This document shows, piece after piece, positions 26,093 to 35,294 of a stretch of DNA of 64,000 nucleotides; within the stretch, counting starts at the first letter, position 1; each line of letters starts with the position of its first letter. Made by a program: the position numbers and the translations under genes. Below the pieces are notes generated by a model. It was not told where the DNA came from. It ran no database searches and saw only the letters and a program-made list of their open reading frames with translations. The DNA is from Vibrio stylophorae (GTDB taxonomy: Bacteria > Pseudomonadota > Gammaproteobacteria > Enterobacterales > Vibrionaceae): assembly GCF_921293875.1 (NCBI RefSeq), contig NZ_CAKLDI010000002.1, positions 532,960 to 596,959 of the forward strand. The letters are read 5' to 3'.

Positions 26093-27883
26093 GTGAATCG
26101 TTCAGCTATATTTTCCGCGCTCGCACTGTGGTTTGTGATGTGTTTTTTTGTCTCCGTGGTGACCTTTCAGCAGGGACGGGAGAATATTACGCAAACGCTA
26201 GACGAAAATATTGTGGAGCTGGGCGAAAAACTCACCAGTGAGCTCAATCGTTTTCAAAACGTACCAGTACTACTCAGTGATGATCCTCGCGTCATCCATG
26301 CCCTCTCGGATCCCGTTCAAGCGAAAGATTTAAACCACCATCTAGAACGCTGGGCAGGCCAATTAGGCGCTGATGCCATTTATTTGCTTGATCGCGACGG
26401 CAGTGCCATTGCCAGCAGTAATTGGCAACAACCTGACAGCTTTATTGGACATAATTTTCGCTATCGACCCTACTATCAACTGGCGCTGGGTGGGCAGTTA
26501 GGTCGCTATTTTGCCTTGGGTGCCGTGTCGCAAAAACGCGGCTATTACTTTTCCTATGGCGTCGTAAGCCAACGCAAAATTCAAGGCGTGGTGGTGGTCA
26601 AAGTTGATTTAGCCAATGCAATAAGCAGCTGGCCACACTTTATCGATAACCATTTTGTGGTCGCAGATGAGATGGGCGTTGCATTTTATAGCTCCTATAG
26701 CCATTTCCCCGACTTTGCACTCGCCCCGTTAACGCCTTACCAAATTCAACGATTACAGGATACCAATCGTTACGGCAAACATATCTCGAACACTTTGGTG
26801 CAAGATACCTATCGCGGCATTTTCCACCAAGCGTCTGGCAGTTTGGTAAATTTCTCGGAAGATTCCCTCGCCACCGTAATGGTGCGTCATCCCATGACAG
26901 ATTATGGCTGGCAACTCTATGGCTTTAACTCACTCTATGCAGCCTATGAACGTGTTGGCCAAGCCATTTTGGTTGCCAATGGCGTCTACTTTTTGTTGCT
27001 CCTTGCTTTTATGTCTTGGCGACAAACGACAGTGACCAAGCGAAAACTTTCCGATCTCAACGATCAGCTGGAAACCCTGGTAATCTCTCGCACCCATGAT
27101 TTAGTTGAATCGAATCAGCAACTTCGTGACACCTTAATTCAATATGAACGCTCGCAAGCTGAGCTCAAACAAACGCAAAGTGAGCTAATGCAAGCTGCGA
27201 AATTGGCCATGCTAGGTGAGCTCTCGGCCAGTATTAATCATGAAATTAATCAGCCCTTAGCAGCGATGCGCAGCTATGCAGAAAATACTGAAAAACTCAT
27301 TGCCCGAGAGCGCTACGATTTAGCCCAAAGCAATCTCAGTGAAATCATCAAGCTCAACACCATGGTGGCTGAGATCATTGCACGCTTTAAGGTCTTTGCG
27401 AAACGCACTGATATGCCCACAACGGTCACATCGGTATCAGAGGCAATCCGCGCTGCCATTGCGATTATTCGTAATCAGCTAATCAAGCAAGGGGTCACTG
27501 TTAAAGTCGCGGATATTGATGAAAGCTGGATGGTAAACGCCGATGCCGTGCAACTTGAGCAAGTACTCATTAACCTGCTGCACAACGCCATTCAAGCGCT
27601 GCAGCAGGCCGCAAGTCCAACCATAACGATCACCACAGAGCGAGTTGGGCACACGATTGAAATCTATGTTGCAGACAATGGCTCAGGTCTCAGCAAAGAA
27701 GCGCAACAGCGCATTTTTGAGCCCTTTTTTAGCACGAAGAAAACAGGTCTTGGCTTAGGGCTGACCATCTCTCGCCGCATGATTGAGTCATTTCACGGCA
27801 CTCTTCAATTCCAAGCCGAATATACACAAGGCGCCTGCTTTGTCATTTGTTTGCCTTGTACTAATCAGGAGGATTCTCAGTGA
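26093..27883 (+). CDS. DctB-like sensor histidine kinase
   Basis: 596 residues from a GTG preceded by AAGGAAT. Membrane segment about 7-25, a periplasmic double-PAS-like sensor domain to about 285 (DAIYLLDRDGSAIASSNW, FRYRPYYQLALGGQLGRYFALG, KRGYYFSYGV), second membrane segment about 290-308, then a coiled linker. The kinase core has the H-box LSASINHEINQPLAAMRSYA, N-box QLEQVLINLLHNAIQAL, DNGSGL and GLGLGLTISRRM. The sensor motifs match C4-dicarboxylate-sensing DctB. No dctPQM transporter is in the window, so the stimulus is inferred from similarity only. It overlaps the downstream regulator gene by 4 bp. Confidence 0.9.
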   Translation: MNRSAIFSALALWFVMCFFVSVVTFQQGRENITQTLDENIVELGEKLTSELNRFQNVPVLLSDDPRVIHALSDPVQAKDLNHHLERWAGQLGADAIYLLDRDGSAIASSNWQQPDSFIGHNFRYRPYYQLALGGQLGRYFALGAVSQKRGYYFSYGVVSQRKIQGVVVVKVDLANAISSWPHFIDNHFVVADEMGVAFYSSYSHFPDFALAPLTPYQIQRLQDTNRYGKHISNTLVQDTYRGIFHQASGSLVNFSEDSLATVMVRHPMTDYGWQLYGFNSLYAAYERVGQAILVANGVYFLLLLAFMSWRQTTVTKRKLSDLNDQLETLVISRTHDLVESNQQLRDTLIQYERSQAELKQTQSELMQAAKLAMLGELSASINHEINQPLAAMRSYAENTEKLIARERYDLAQSNLSEIIKLNTMVAEIIARFKVFAKRTDMPTTVTSVSEAIRAAIAIIRNQLIKQGVTVKVADIDESWMVNADAVQLEQVLINLLHNAIQALQQAASPTITITTERVGHTIEIYVADNGSGLSKEAQQRIFEPFFSTKKTGLGLGLTISRRMIESFHGTLQFQAEYTQGACFVICLPCTNQEDSQ

Positions 27884-29250
27884 ATCGTGTCATTTTTATT
27901 GATGATGAACCCAGCATTCGTCATGCATTAAGCCAAACCCTAGAACTGGCTGATTATAACGTGCAATGTTTTGCCAATGCCAGCCTCGCACTTGAGGTGA
28001 TTGATGAGACCTTTGGTGGCGTGATCATTAGTGATATCAATATGCCCGGCATGGATGGCATTCGCTTTTTAAAAGAAGCCCTCAAACGCGATCAAGAGCT
28101 TCAGGTGATATTGCTCACAGGCCATGGTGATATCTCCACTGCGGTCGATGCCATGCGCATTGGTGCCTACGATTTTCTAGAAAAACCATTTTCAACCGAG
28201 CATCTACTTGAGGTGGTCAGGCGAGCAGCGGACAAAAGACAACTGCATTTAGAAAACCGCTCGCTTCGCCAAGAGCTTGCAGCGCAAAGTGGCCCGGGGC
28301 CTCGCCTGCTAGGCAATACACCGCAAATTATTCAGCTGCGACGGATCCTGACCCATATTAAAGATACCCCTGCCGATGTACTGGTTTACGGCGAAACAGG
28401 TAGCGGTAAAGAGCTGGTCGCCCGCTTCTTACATGATCACAGTGTGCGCCATGAAAAACCCTTTGTGGCCATTAACTGCGGCGCCATTCCTGAAAGCATG
28501 ATGGAAAGTGAACTCTTTGGCCATGAGTCTGGCGCCTTTACTGGTGCCAATAAAAAGCGCATAGGTAAAATTGCCTATGCCAATGGCGGCACACTCTTTC
28601 TCGATGAAATTGAGTCCATGCCCATGGCACTGCAAATTAAATTATTGCGCGTATTAGAAGAGCGTAAAGTTGAACCCTTGGGTTCAAATCAGGCCATTGA
28701 TTTGAATATCCGTATCATTGCTGCGACAAAAACAGATTTAAAAGCACTTGGCGATACCGGTGAATTTCGCCCAGATCTTTACTATCGCCTAAATGTGGTC
28801 AAAGTGGATATTCCAGCTCTTCGCGAGCGCAAAGACGATATTTTACTGCTCTTCAAAAGCTTTACACGCGCAGCATCGCTTCGTTATGGATTTGATGTCC
28901 CAGAACTTTCCTTATCCCTTCAGCAACAATTACTGGCCCATGATTGGCCGGGTAATGTGCGTGAGCTGCGCAATTTTGCCGAGCGCTACACCTTAATGGG
29001 TGAAGAGGCGGCAATTCATGAAATCGAGCCCTTAGCACAACAGGAAATGGGCTTAAGCTTTACCGAACGAGTGGAGCAATTGGAATTTACTTTGTTATGC
29101 GACGCGCTCAAGCGTCATCATGGCCGGCTCAAAGAGGTACAGATGGAGCTCGCCCTGCCGCGTAAAAGCCTCTATGACAAAATGAAAAAATATGGTCTGG
29201 ATAAACAGGATTTTAAACACACACAGGCCATCTTGAGCGAAAATGTTTAG
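27880..29250 (+). CDS. DctD-like sigma-54-dependent response regulator
   Basis: 456 residues, GTG start in a GTGA overlap with the kinase gene and AGGAGG nearby. Receiver domain 1-120 with phosphoacceptor Asp52 ([10 protein letters not shown]) and the conserved K in FLEKPF. The AAA+ domain (about 145-380) has Walker A GETGSGKE, the sigma-54 contact loop GAFTGA and Walker [11 protein letters not shown]. The C-terminal Fis-type HTH ends in [15 protein letters not shown]. It activates sigma-54 promoters in response to DctB. Canonical targets are dicarboxylate transport genes; here the next genes are the adhesin secretion operon, and whether it controls them is open. Confidence 0.92.
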   Translation: MNRVIFIDDEPSIRHALSQTLELADYNVQCFANASLALEVIDETFGGVIISDINMPGMDGIRFLKEALKRDQELQVILLTGHGDISTAVDAMRIGAYDFLEKPFSTEHLLEVVRRAADKRQLHLENRSLRQELAAQSGPGPRLLGNTPQIIQLRRILTHIKDTPADVLVYGETGSGKELVARFLHDHSVRHEKPFVAINCGAIPESMMESELFGHESGAFTGANKKRIGKIAYANGGTLFLDEIESMPMALQIKLLRVLEERKVEPLGSNQAIDLNIRIIAATKTDLKALGDTGEFRPDLYYRLNVVKVDIPALRERKDDILLLFKSFTRAASLRYGFDVPELSLSLQQQLLAHDWPGNVRELRNFAERYTLMGEEAAIHEIEPLAQQEMGLSFTERVEQLEFTLLCDALKRHHGRLKEVQMELALPRKSLYDKMKKYGLDKQDFKHTQAILSENV

Positions 29251-29348
29251 CAATTTATACATTTCAGACTGTTAGCCGCTATTTTTGCAGTCAGTCGCAA
29301 AATCCTGTCTATGCTTAGCTTAGGTATTCATTACAGGCGGCGGCATTC

Positions 29349-30740
29349 ATGGGCCAACAGCAAAAGCTGGCAGACCAAGCACAGCTTGATTTTGTCGACG
29401 ATAAAACAGCAGCACTCCTTCTCAACACGCCCCGTAGCGCGCGCATCATGTTATGGATGGTGGTGCTGTTTTTTATTTGTGCCATCATTTGGGCGGCCTA
29501 CGCTGAAATAGATAAAGTGACCGTCGGCCAAGGCAAAGTCATTCCCTCCTCCCAACTGCAAATTGTGCAAAACCTTGAAGGCGGAATCGTCAAATCTGTC
29601 TTAATCAAAGAAGGCGATTTTGTCGAAAAAGATCAGCAATTACTGTTGATTGATGACACCCGTTTCCAATCAGATTTTCGTGAGCGCAAACAACAGCTAG
29701 TCAGTTTGCAAGGCGACATTATTCGACTGCAAGCGGAACTGAACGCGGTTCATATCGATCAGAAAAAAGCCAAAAGTAATTGGCGAAAAACAGTGCTCAT
29801 TAAAGAAATCCCTCTTGAATTTAGTGCTGAGTTTGGCGAAGAAAATAGCAAACAGGTCCGCCAACAACGCGCCGAATATCGCGACAATATGAATAATCTG
29901 CGCAATCAGCTATCAGTGCTTGATCAGCAAATTCGGCAAAAAGAGCAAGAGCTTATCGAAGTTAAAGCCACCTTGCGCAATCTCAAGCAGAGCTATCACT
30001 TAGCTGCGCAAGAGCTCAAAATCACTCGACCACTGGCAGAAGAAGGGGTGGTACCACGCGTTGAGTTGCTCAAATTACAACGCCAAGTCAATGACACCCG
30101 CCGTGATATGACAGCAACCCAGCTTCAAATTCCACAAATCGAATCTAGCCTGCGTGAAACTATTTTTAAGCGTATTGAAGTGGCGCTCTCTTTTCGTGCC
30201 GATCAACAGCTGGCCCTCAATGAAGTAGAAGATGAGCTCTCCGCCATGAGCGAGTCACAAGTGGGTTTAGAAGATAAGGTGCAACGCACCATCGTGCTCA
30301 GTCCGGTCACCGGCACCATTAAAAAAATTCACATCAACACCGTGGGCGGGGTTATTCAACCGGGGATGGATTTAGTTGAGATCGTACCCAGTGAAGACAA
30401 CCTTTTGGTTGAAGCCAAAATCGCGCCCAAAGATATCGCCTTTTTACGCCCCGGCCTAACCACTATTGTGAAATTTACAGCCTACGATTTTACCGTTTAT
30501 GGCGGCCTGCAAGGTGATTTAGAAACCATCAGCGCTGACACCATTAAAGATGAAGAAGGGAACGAATTTTATCTAATTAAAGTTCGCACCAATCAAAATT
30601 TCCTTGGCGAAAATGGTCAAAAAAATCCAATCATTCCAGGCATGACGGCCTCAGTGGATATCATGACCGGTAAGCAAAGCGTTTTAGATTATTTACTAAA
30701 ACCCATTCTTCGCGCCAAGCAAAACGCACTGAGAGAATAA
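29349..30740 (+). CDS. Type I secretion membrane-fusion protein (HlyD/LapC-like)
   Basis: 463 residues. One N-terminal membrane anchor at about 33-52 (IMLWMVVLFFICAIIWAAYA), then AEIDKVTVGQGKVIPSSQLQIVQNLEGGIV, the standard HlyD-family barrel/lipoyl start. A long periplasmic coiled coil spans about 100-290. The second lipoyl half and barrel follow (LSPVTGTIKKIHINTVGGVIQPG, PKDIAFLRPG). It bridges the inner-membrane ABC transporter and the outer-membrane channel of a type I secretion system, and is the first gene of the lap-type cluster. The ribosome binding site is weak (AGGCGG). Confidence 0.93.
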   Translation: MGQQQKLADQAQLDFVDDKTAALLLNTPRSARIMLWMVVLFFICAIIWAAYAEIDKVTVGQGKVIPSSQLQIVQNLEGGIVKSVLIKEGDFVEKDQQLLLIDDTRFQSDFRERKQQLVSLQGDIIRLQAELNAVHIDQKKAKSNWRKTVLIKEIPLEFSAEFGEENSKQVRQQRAEYRDNMNNLRNQLSVLDQQIRQKEQELIEVKATLRNLKQSYHLAAQELKITRPLAEEGVVPRVELLKLQRQVNDTRRDMTATQLQIPQIESSLRETIFKRIEVALSFRADQQLALNEVEDELSAMSESQVGLEDKVQRTIVLSPVTGTIKKIHINTVGGVIQPGMDLVEIVPSEDNLLVEAKIAPKDIAFLRPGLTTIVKFTAYDFTVYGGLQGDLETISADTIKDEEGNEFYLIKVRTNQNFLGENGQKNPIIPGMTASVDIMTGKQSVLDYLLKPILRAKQNALRE

Positions 30741-30752
30741 TAGGGGAAACCT

Positions 30753-32069
30753 ATGAAAAACTTATTCATCCCCGCCGTTATGGTGGTTATCTCATGGGCG
30801 GCACAAGCGCAAGCGCAATCGCTTGAGCAAGCTGTCGCAGCCTCCCTCACCTCCCATCCCGATCTAAAAGAAGCTTTTAGTGAATTTAAGAGTCGCGAAG
30901 CTGAAATTGATGTGGTGCAAGGGGATTATTTGCCATCGGTCGACCTCGAAGCTGGTATCGGCTACGAATATGTCGATAACGATGCCACATCACAGCCCGG
31001 AAGAAGCAAAGATTTTGACCGCCGCGATGCGCGGGTCACGCTGAGGCAATTGATTTGGGATGGTTCTCGCACTATCTATAATCTAGACCGCACAGAAGCT
31101 GAAGCCGAAGCGCAGCGCTATCAGTTACTCGTCAGCGCCGAGGATACAGCTCTGCGTGTCGTTGAAGTCTACCTTAATTTCCTCGAGGCCTATGACGTAC
31201 TCAAGCTCTCTGAAGACAATGTGCGCATTCACAAAGAGATTTATAAAAATATCGAAAAGCGGGCCAACTCAGGCATTGGATCTACTGCAGACCTTGCGCA
31301 AGCAGAAGCTCGTATCGCCAATGCACTCAGTAACCTCTTAGCCGCGCAAAATAATCTGCAAGATGCACAAGCTGAATTTATTCGCGTAGTAAATCAGTAC
31401 CCATCAGGTTTAGTCAATCCGTCAGTGGATCAAGATTGGATACCGCTCAGTCTTGATGAGGCCACGCAAAGAGCACGAGAAAACCACCCCGTACTACAAG
31501 TTGCAGAAAACGATGTGATGGCCGCTTATGCGCAGCACAACATGTCAAAAAGTGCCTTCTACCCCACCTTTACCGTTGAAGTCAGCCAACTTTGGGAAGA
31601 TGACGCCAATGGCGTTGAAGGTGAAAACGATGAATTTAGCGCCATGCTGCGTATGCGTTACAACCTACTCAATGGTGGCTCAGATCGCGCTGAATCAAGA
31701 CGCACCGCTCATCAAGTCAATGCCGCCAAAGCCATTCGTGAAAACTCAGTTCGCCAACTTGATGAAGGCACCCGACTCGCATGGCAAGCCATGGAGTTAG
31801 TGATGCAGCAAAAAACTTTCTTGCAAGAGCATGTGGATGCATCCACCGATGCGGTCGATGCCTACAAAAAACAGTTCCGTATCGGCAAACGTACCCTGCT
31901 CGATCTACTCAATACCGAAAATGAGCTGTTTGAAGCGCGCAAACAATATATCACCGCAGAATATCAAGAGGTCTACGCACAATACCGTGTCATCCATGCC
32001 ACGGGCTTGTTACTCGATGCGCTTCGTGTAGACATGCCAAGCCAATGGCTTGAGCCAATTGAAGATTAA
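30753..32069 (+). CDS. TolC-family outer-membrane channel (LapE/AggA-like)
   Basis: 438 residues, with AGGGG before the ATG. Signal peptide about 1-21 (ISWAAQAQA). Two outer-membrane efflux repeats follow: SLEQAVAASLTSHPDLKEA at the N-terminus, RLRQLIWDGSRT-like strand and TVSAEDTALRVVEVYLNFLEAYDVLKL-type helices, then MRYNLLNGGSDRAESRR and FRIGKRTLLDLLNTENELFEARKQY. The last block is diagnostic for type I secretion TolC homologues. It forms the outer-membrane exit duct for the adhesin. 12 bp downstream of the membrane-fusion gene. Confidence 0.93.
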   Translation: MKNLFIPAVMVVISWAAQAQAQSLEQAVAASLTSHPDLKEAFSEFKSREAEIDVVQGDYLPSVDLEAGIGYEYVDNDATSQPGRSKDFDRRDARVTLRQLIWDGSRTIYNLDRTEAEAEAQRYQLLVSAEDTALRVVEVYLNFLEAYDVLKLSEDNVRIHKEIYKNIEKRANSGIGSTADLAQAEARIANALSNLLAAQNNLQDAQAEFIRVVNQYPSGLVNPSVDQDWIPLSLDEATQRARENHPVLQVAENDVMAAYAQHNMSKSAFYPTFTVEVSQLWEDDANGVEGENDEFSAMLRMRYNLLNGGSDRAESRRTAHQVNAAKAIRENSVRQLDEGTRLAWQAMELVMQQKTFLQEHVDASTDAVDAYKKQFRIGKRTLLDLLNTENELFEARKQYITAEYQEVYAQYRVIHATGLLLDALRVDMPSQWLEPIED

Positions 32070-32079
32070 GGAGGCAACA

Positions 32080-32688
32080 ATGAAATATTTAATTTTAATG
32101 CTGAGCTGCCTCACGTTGCTGGGCTGCGTCAATGACGTTGAAGTTTATCCCTTGGCCGAACAAAGGGCCGATCTGCGAGATTTTGATACGGACGGCGTCA
32201 TTAATGCGCGCGATGCCTGCGCCAAAACCCCTGATGGCGCCGTGATCACCAATGATGGTTGTCCAAACCACATTCAAACATCGCAAGAACAGGATCTGCA
32301 CGTGTTGTTTGCCAATGACTCCTACGTCATTGCTCCGCAATATGGCCCAGAGTTGGATAAAATGGCCGATTTTCTTGAGCAAAACCCTGAGGTCACCATT
32401 GAGATTCAAGGCCACGCCAGTCAGGTCGGTCCAGCAGCACGCAACCAGGCACTGTCAGATAACCGCTCTCTCGCAGTCAAAAACGCACTGGTGTTTCGCG
32501 GTATTGATGAAGACCGTATCACCATCATCGGTTTTGGTGATCGCGTTCCCGAATTTAAAGATACAACCGAGCAAGCACATAGTTTGAACCGCCGCGCCGT
32601 CGCACATGTGGTGGGTTATCAGGGTGATGTGGAGTACAAATGGACCATTTTCACCCAACGAGATGAAAAGGAAGCAAAAGCCAAATAA
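32080..32688 (+). CDS. OmpA-family lipoprotein in the adhesin secretion operon
   Basis: 202 residues from the ATG at 32080, chosen for its AAGGAGG site; an in-frame ATG at 32050 overlaps the preceding gene. The signal peptide ends in the lipobox LLGC (Cys16). A short thrombospondin-3-like Ca-binding segment follows (FDTDGVINARDAC, DGAVITNDGCP). The C-terminal OmpA peptidoglycan-binding domain (about 75-185) has FANDSYVIAPQYGPELDKMA, IEIQGHASQVG, NRSLAVKNALVFRGI and SLNRRAVAHV. Shewanella bpfA-type clusters also encode an OmpA-like protein. A role in anchoring the secretion complex to the cell wall is inferred. Confidence 0.9.
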   Translation: MKYLILMLSCLTLLGCVNDVEVYPLAEQRADLRDFDTDGVINARDACAKTPDGAVITNDGCPNHIQTSQEQDLHVLFANDSYVIAPQYGPELDKMADFLEQNPEVTIEIQGHASQVGPAARNQALSDNRSLAVKNALVFRGIDEDRITIIGFGDRVPEFKDTTEQAHSLNRRAVAHVVGYQGDVEYKWTIFTQRDEKEAKAK

Positions 32689-32690
32689 AC

Positions 32691-33359
32691 ATGACAAAAA
32701 CCATTATTGCTGCAATCTGTTGTCTGCTCTTTACTGCAGGTGTATACGCACTGAACAGCAAAGAGCAACAGATTTCAGCATTGATGAAATCGCACTATGG
32801 CCAGCGCGCCATGCTCAGATACCAAACATGGCGCAAGCTTATTCATGACAATCGACAGCGAGTCGAAAAGATAGAACTCACAGTCATCAATCAGTTTTTT
32901 AATCAGCTCTATTTTGTCGACGATATTCAGCTTTGGGGTAAAACGGATTATTGGGCTACGCCGCTTGAGTTTTTAGGGGCTAATGCAGGAGATTGCGAAG
33001 ATTTTACCATCGCAAAATATTTTTCCTTGCGGGAAATGGGGATCAGCGATCGCAAGCTAAGGCTGATTTATGTGAAGTCGCTGACCCTTAATCAATTTCA
33101 TATGGTGCTCGCCTATTATCCAACAAAACGTAGCGAACCATTATTGCTCGACAATATTGATGGTGAAATTAAACCCGCATCTCAACGGCCTGATCTCATC
33201 CCCATCTATAGCTTTAACGCTGAACAGTTGTGGGTCATCAAACAACATGGACATAGCACCCTCGCAGGCAAAGCAAACCGACTAAAATTATGGAATGACC
33301 TTCGCCACCGCTACAGCAAAAGACGCTTAGCAACACCTGTGGTCAATTATGATGAGTAA
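32691..33359 (+). CDS. lapG: LapG-type periplasmic cysteine protease (BTLCP)
   Basis: 222 residues, with a signal sequence about 1-20. Bacterial transglutaminase-like cysteine proteinase. The catalytic triad is visible: Cys102 in NAGDCEDFTIAKY, His137 in NQFHMVL and Asp154 in LLLDNID. Asp101 and Glu103 flank the Cys as in the calcium-binding site known for LapG. WRKLIHDN and YWATPLEFLGANAGDCEDF are family blocks. Known homologues cut at a dialanine in the N-terminus of the cognate adhesin. The giant adhesin here has PAAG at residues 124-127. It sits between the OmpA-like gene and its probable inhibitor, the LapD homologue. Confidence 0.94.
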   Translation: MTKTIIAAICCLLFTAGVYALNSKEQQISALMKSHYGQRAMLRYQTWRKLIHDNRQRVEKIELTVINQFFNQLYFVDDIQLWGKTDYWATPLEFLGANAGDCEDFTIAKYFSLREMGISDRKLRLIYVKSLTLNQFHMVLAYYPTKRSEPLLLDNIDGEIKPASQRPDLIPIYSFNAEQLWVIKQHGHSTLAGKANRLKLWNDLRHRYSKRRLATPVVNYDE

Positions 33360-33365
33360 ATCACT

Positions 33366-35294
33366 ATGACACTTTATCGGCAATTATTAATATGGATGTT
33401 TATTGTCTTTACGCTGTTACTTTTAACATCCTTTACCATTGAATTTCGCGCTACCCGCGATTTTTTACAGCAGCAGCAAGCTGTCAATTTATCCAATACC
33501 ATCCATGCAACGGGGCTAGCTTTATCACCCTATCTTCAAGAAGAGGATACTCTTGCATCTGAATCCATTATCAATGCGCTATTTGACAGTGGATTTTATT
33601 CTCAAGTAACCCTCACTCACTTGCGTAATGACGCCATTTTTGAACGGCAATACCCCATCAATATTGAAGGAGTGCCACAGTGGTTTATTAATTTAGATCT
33701 CTTTCATCCGCTGACGCTCAAACAAACTATTACCAGCGGCTGGTTACAACTAGCGGATTTAGAGATAACGGATCACCCTGGTGTCGCCTATCGTGAGCTA
33801 TGGCAAGCCAGTCGGCAGTTATTAATGGGATTTAGCATCGCATTTGCCGTGACACTGCTGATCCTCACCCTTGTACTACGCCATATTTTAACCCCATTAA
33901 ATGGCATCGTTGAAAAAACCAAGGCCATTGCCAAAAACCAGTTTGGAGCCCCCTTACCATTGCCGAGCACCCAAGATCTTAAAGAGGTCGTGGTGGCGAT
34001 GAACAAAATGGAGTCCAAGCTAGAGTTGCACTTTGAACAGCAAGTGGAAGAGTCCCAGCGGCTTCGAGAGCGTGCCTATATTGATTCCGCATCTGGCCTT
34101 GGCAACCGTAGCTATTTCTCAGCTCAGGTCGATGCGTGGCAAAGTGAAAGTGGTCGGGGTGGTCTGGGCATTTTGCACGTCTATCCCCTCGTTACCCAAT
34201 ACGACATTGATTTTCAACTCGGCGATCAAGTCTGTTTTGATTTTGCCAATCAGCTCAGCACGCATACGGCGCATCTTGGCGTCACGCTGGCACGTATTTC
34301 TCAATTCGAGTTTGCCCTGCTCTACCCCAACGCCAGCCGTGAAGATTTAGAACAATGCGCAGAAATTTTAATGTGCTGCGCCAATAGCTTAATTGCCGAC
34401 CCATTAGCCATGTCAGTACAAGCTGCCGCCTTGGGGATGGTTTGGATTGAACATGCCAGCGATAGTACACAGCTACTAGCGCAAGCTGACAATGCGCTTT
34501 CGCAAGCGAAATTACAAACCGACCATCCTGTGGTCATTGTTGGTGAGCAAAACACCGAAACCCTTGGCAAACAGCAGTGGCGAAGTTTGATCCTTGAAGC
34601 CATCGCTAATGACAATATTCACTTTCAGTATCAGCAAGTGAGCAATGAAGCTGGTGTGGCAATTCAAAAAGAGCTATTTAGTGCCATTCATAAAGGCAAA
34701 CAGCGCTACCCAGCCAGTCACTTTTTAGGCGTGCTTGAGCACTTCAAAATGGGTGATAGTTTTGATCGTTTCGTCATTGAAAAAGTATTGCGCCAGCTAT
34801 CAAGCCAGCCCAGTGATGTGCCCATTGCCATTAATTTAACCCCCAGCAGTATGACCAATGCAGCCTTTATCCGGTGGTTATCCAGCATTTTTCAGCGCCA
34901 TGCAAAAGCGGCACAATCACTGATGCTTGAGCTGCCAGAAAATACCGTGATTCAATATCCCGAGCATACGGCGCTACTCTGCGATGTTTTAACCCAACAT
35001 AAAGTAGCATTTGGTATCGACCAATACGGCCGTAACTTCAGAGCATTGGATTACCTACAACAAATCCATCCCAGCTACGTCAAAATTGATTATGCCTACA
35101 CCCATCATCTTGATGATGATATACAGCGCGACGTATTAGCAGCCATCTGCCGGACTGCGCAAAATCTATCGATTCAGACCATCGCAACACGCGTTGAGAC
35201 ACAAGCGCAGCTTGAACAGCTGCAAAAGCTATATATCTCTGGATTCCAAGGTTTTGTACTCGATAAAACAGAGGAGATGAATCATGACAGCTGA
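33366..35294 (+). CDS. lapD: LapD-type c-di-GMP receptor (degenerate GGDEF/EAL)
   Basis: 642 residues. Membrane segment about 7-25, LapD/MoxY-type periplasmic domain about 27-148, second membrane segment about 150-172, HAMP about 173-230, then GGDEF-like and EAL-like domains. The GGDEF site is lost (ISQFEFALL at the motif). The EAL motif reads KEL, so neither enzyme activity is expected. Binding-type EAL features remain (VPIAINLTPSSM, FGIDQYGRNF, HPSYVKIDYAYT). The periplasmic loop SGWLQL has Trp126, matching the GWxQ tryptophan that LapD uses to hold LapG. c-di-GMP binding should sequester LapG and keep the adhesin on the surface. Confidence 0.93.
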   Translation: MTLYRQLLIWMFIVFTLLLLTSFTIEFRATRDFLQQQQAVNLSNTIHATGLALSPYLQEEDTLASESIINALFDSGFYSQVTLTHLRNDAIFERQYPINIEGVPQWFINLDLFHPLTLKQTITSGWLQLADLEITDHPGVAYRELWQASRQLLMGFSIAFAVTLLILTLVLRHILTPLNGIVEKTKAIAKNQFGAPLPLPSTQDLKEVVVAMNKMESKLELHFEQQVEESQRLRERAYIDSASGLGNRSYFSAQVDAWQSESGRGGLGILHVYPLVTQYDIDFQLGDQVCFDFANQLSTHTAHLGVTLARISQFEFALLYPNASREDLEQCAEILMCCANSLIADPLAMSVQAAALGMVWIEHASDSTQLLAQADNALSQAKLQTDHPVVIVGEQNTETLGKQQWRSLILEAIANDNIHFQYQQVSNEAGVAIQKELFSAIHKGKQRYPASHFLGVLEHFKMGDSFDRFVIEKVLRQLSSQPSDVPIAINLTPSSMTNAAFIRWLSSIFQRHAKAAQSLMLELPENTVIQYPEHTALLCDVLTQHKVAFGIDQYGRNFRALDYLQQIHPSYVKIDYAYTHHLDDDIQRDVLAAICRTAQNLSIQTIATRVETQAQLEQLQKLYISGFQGFVLDKTEEMNHDS

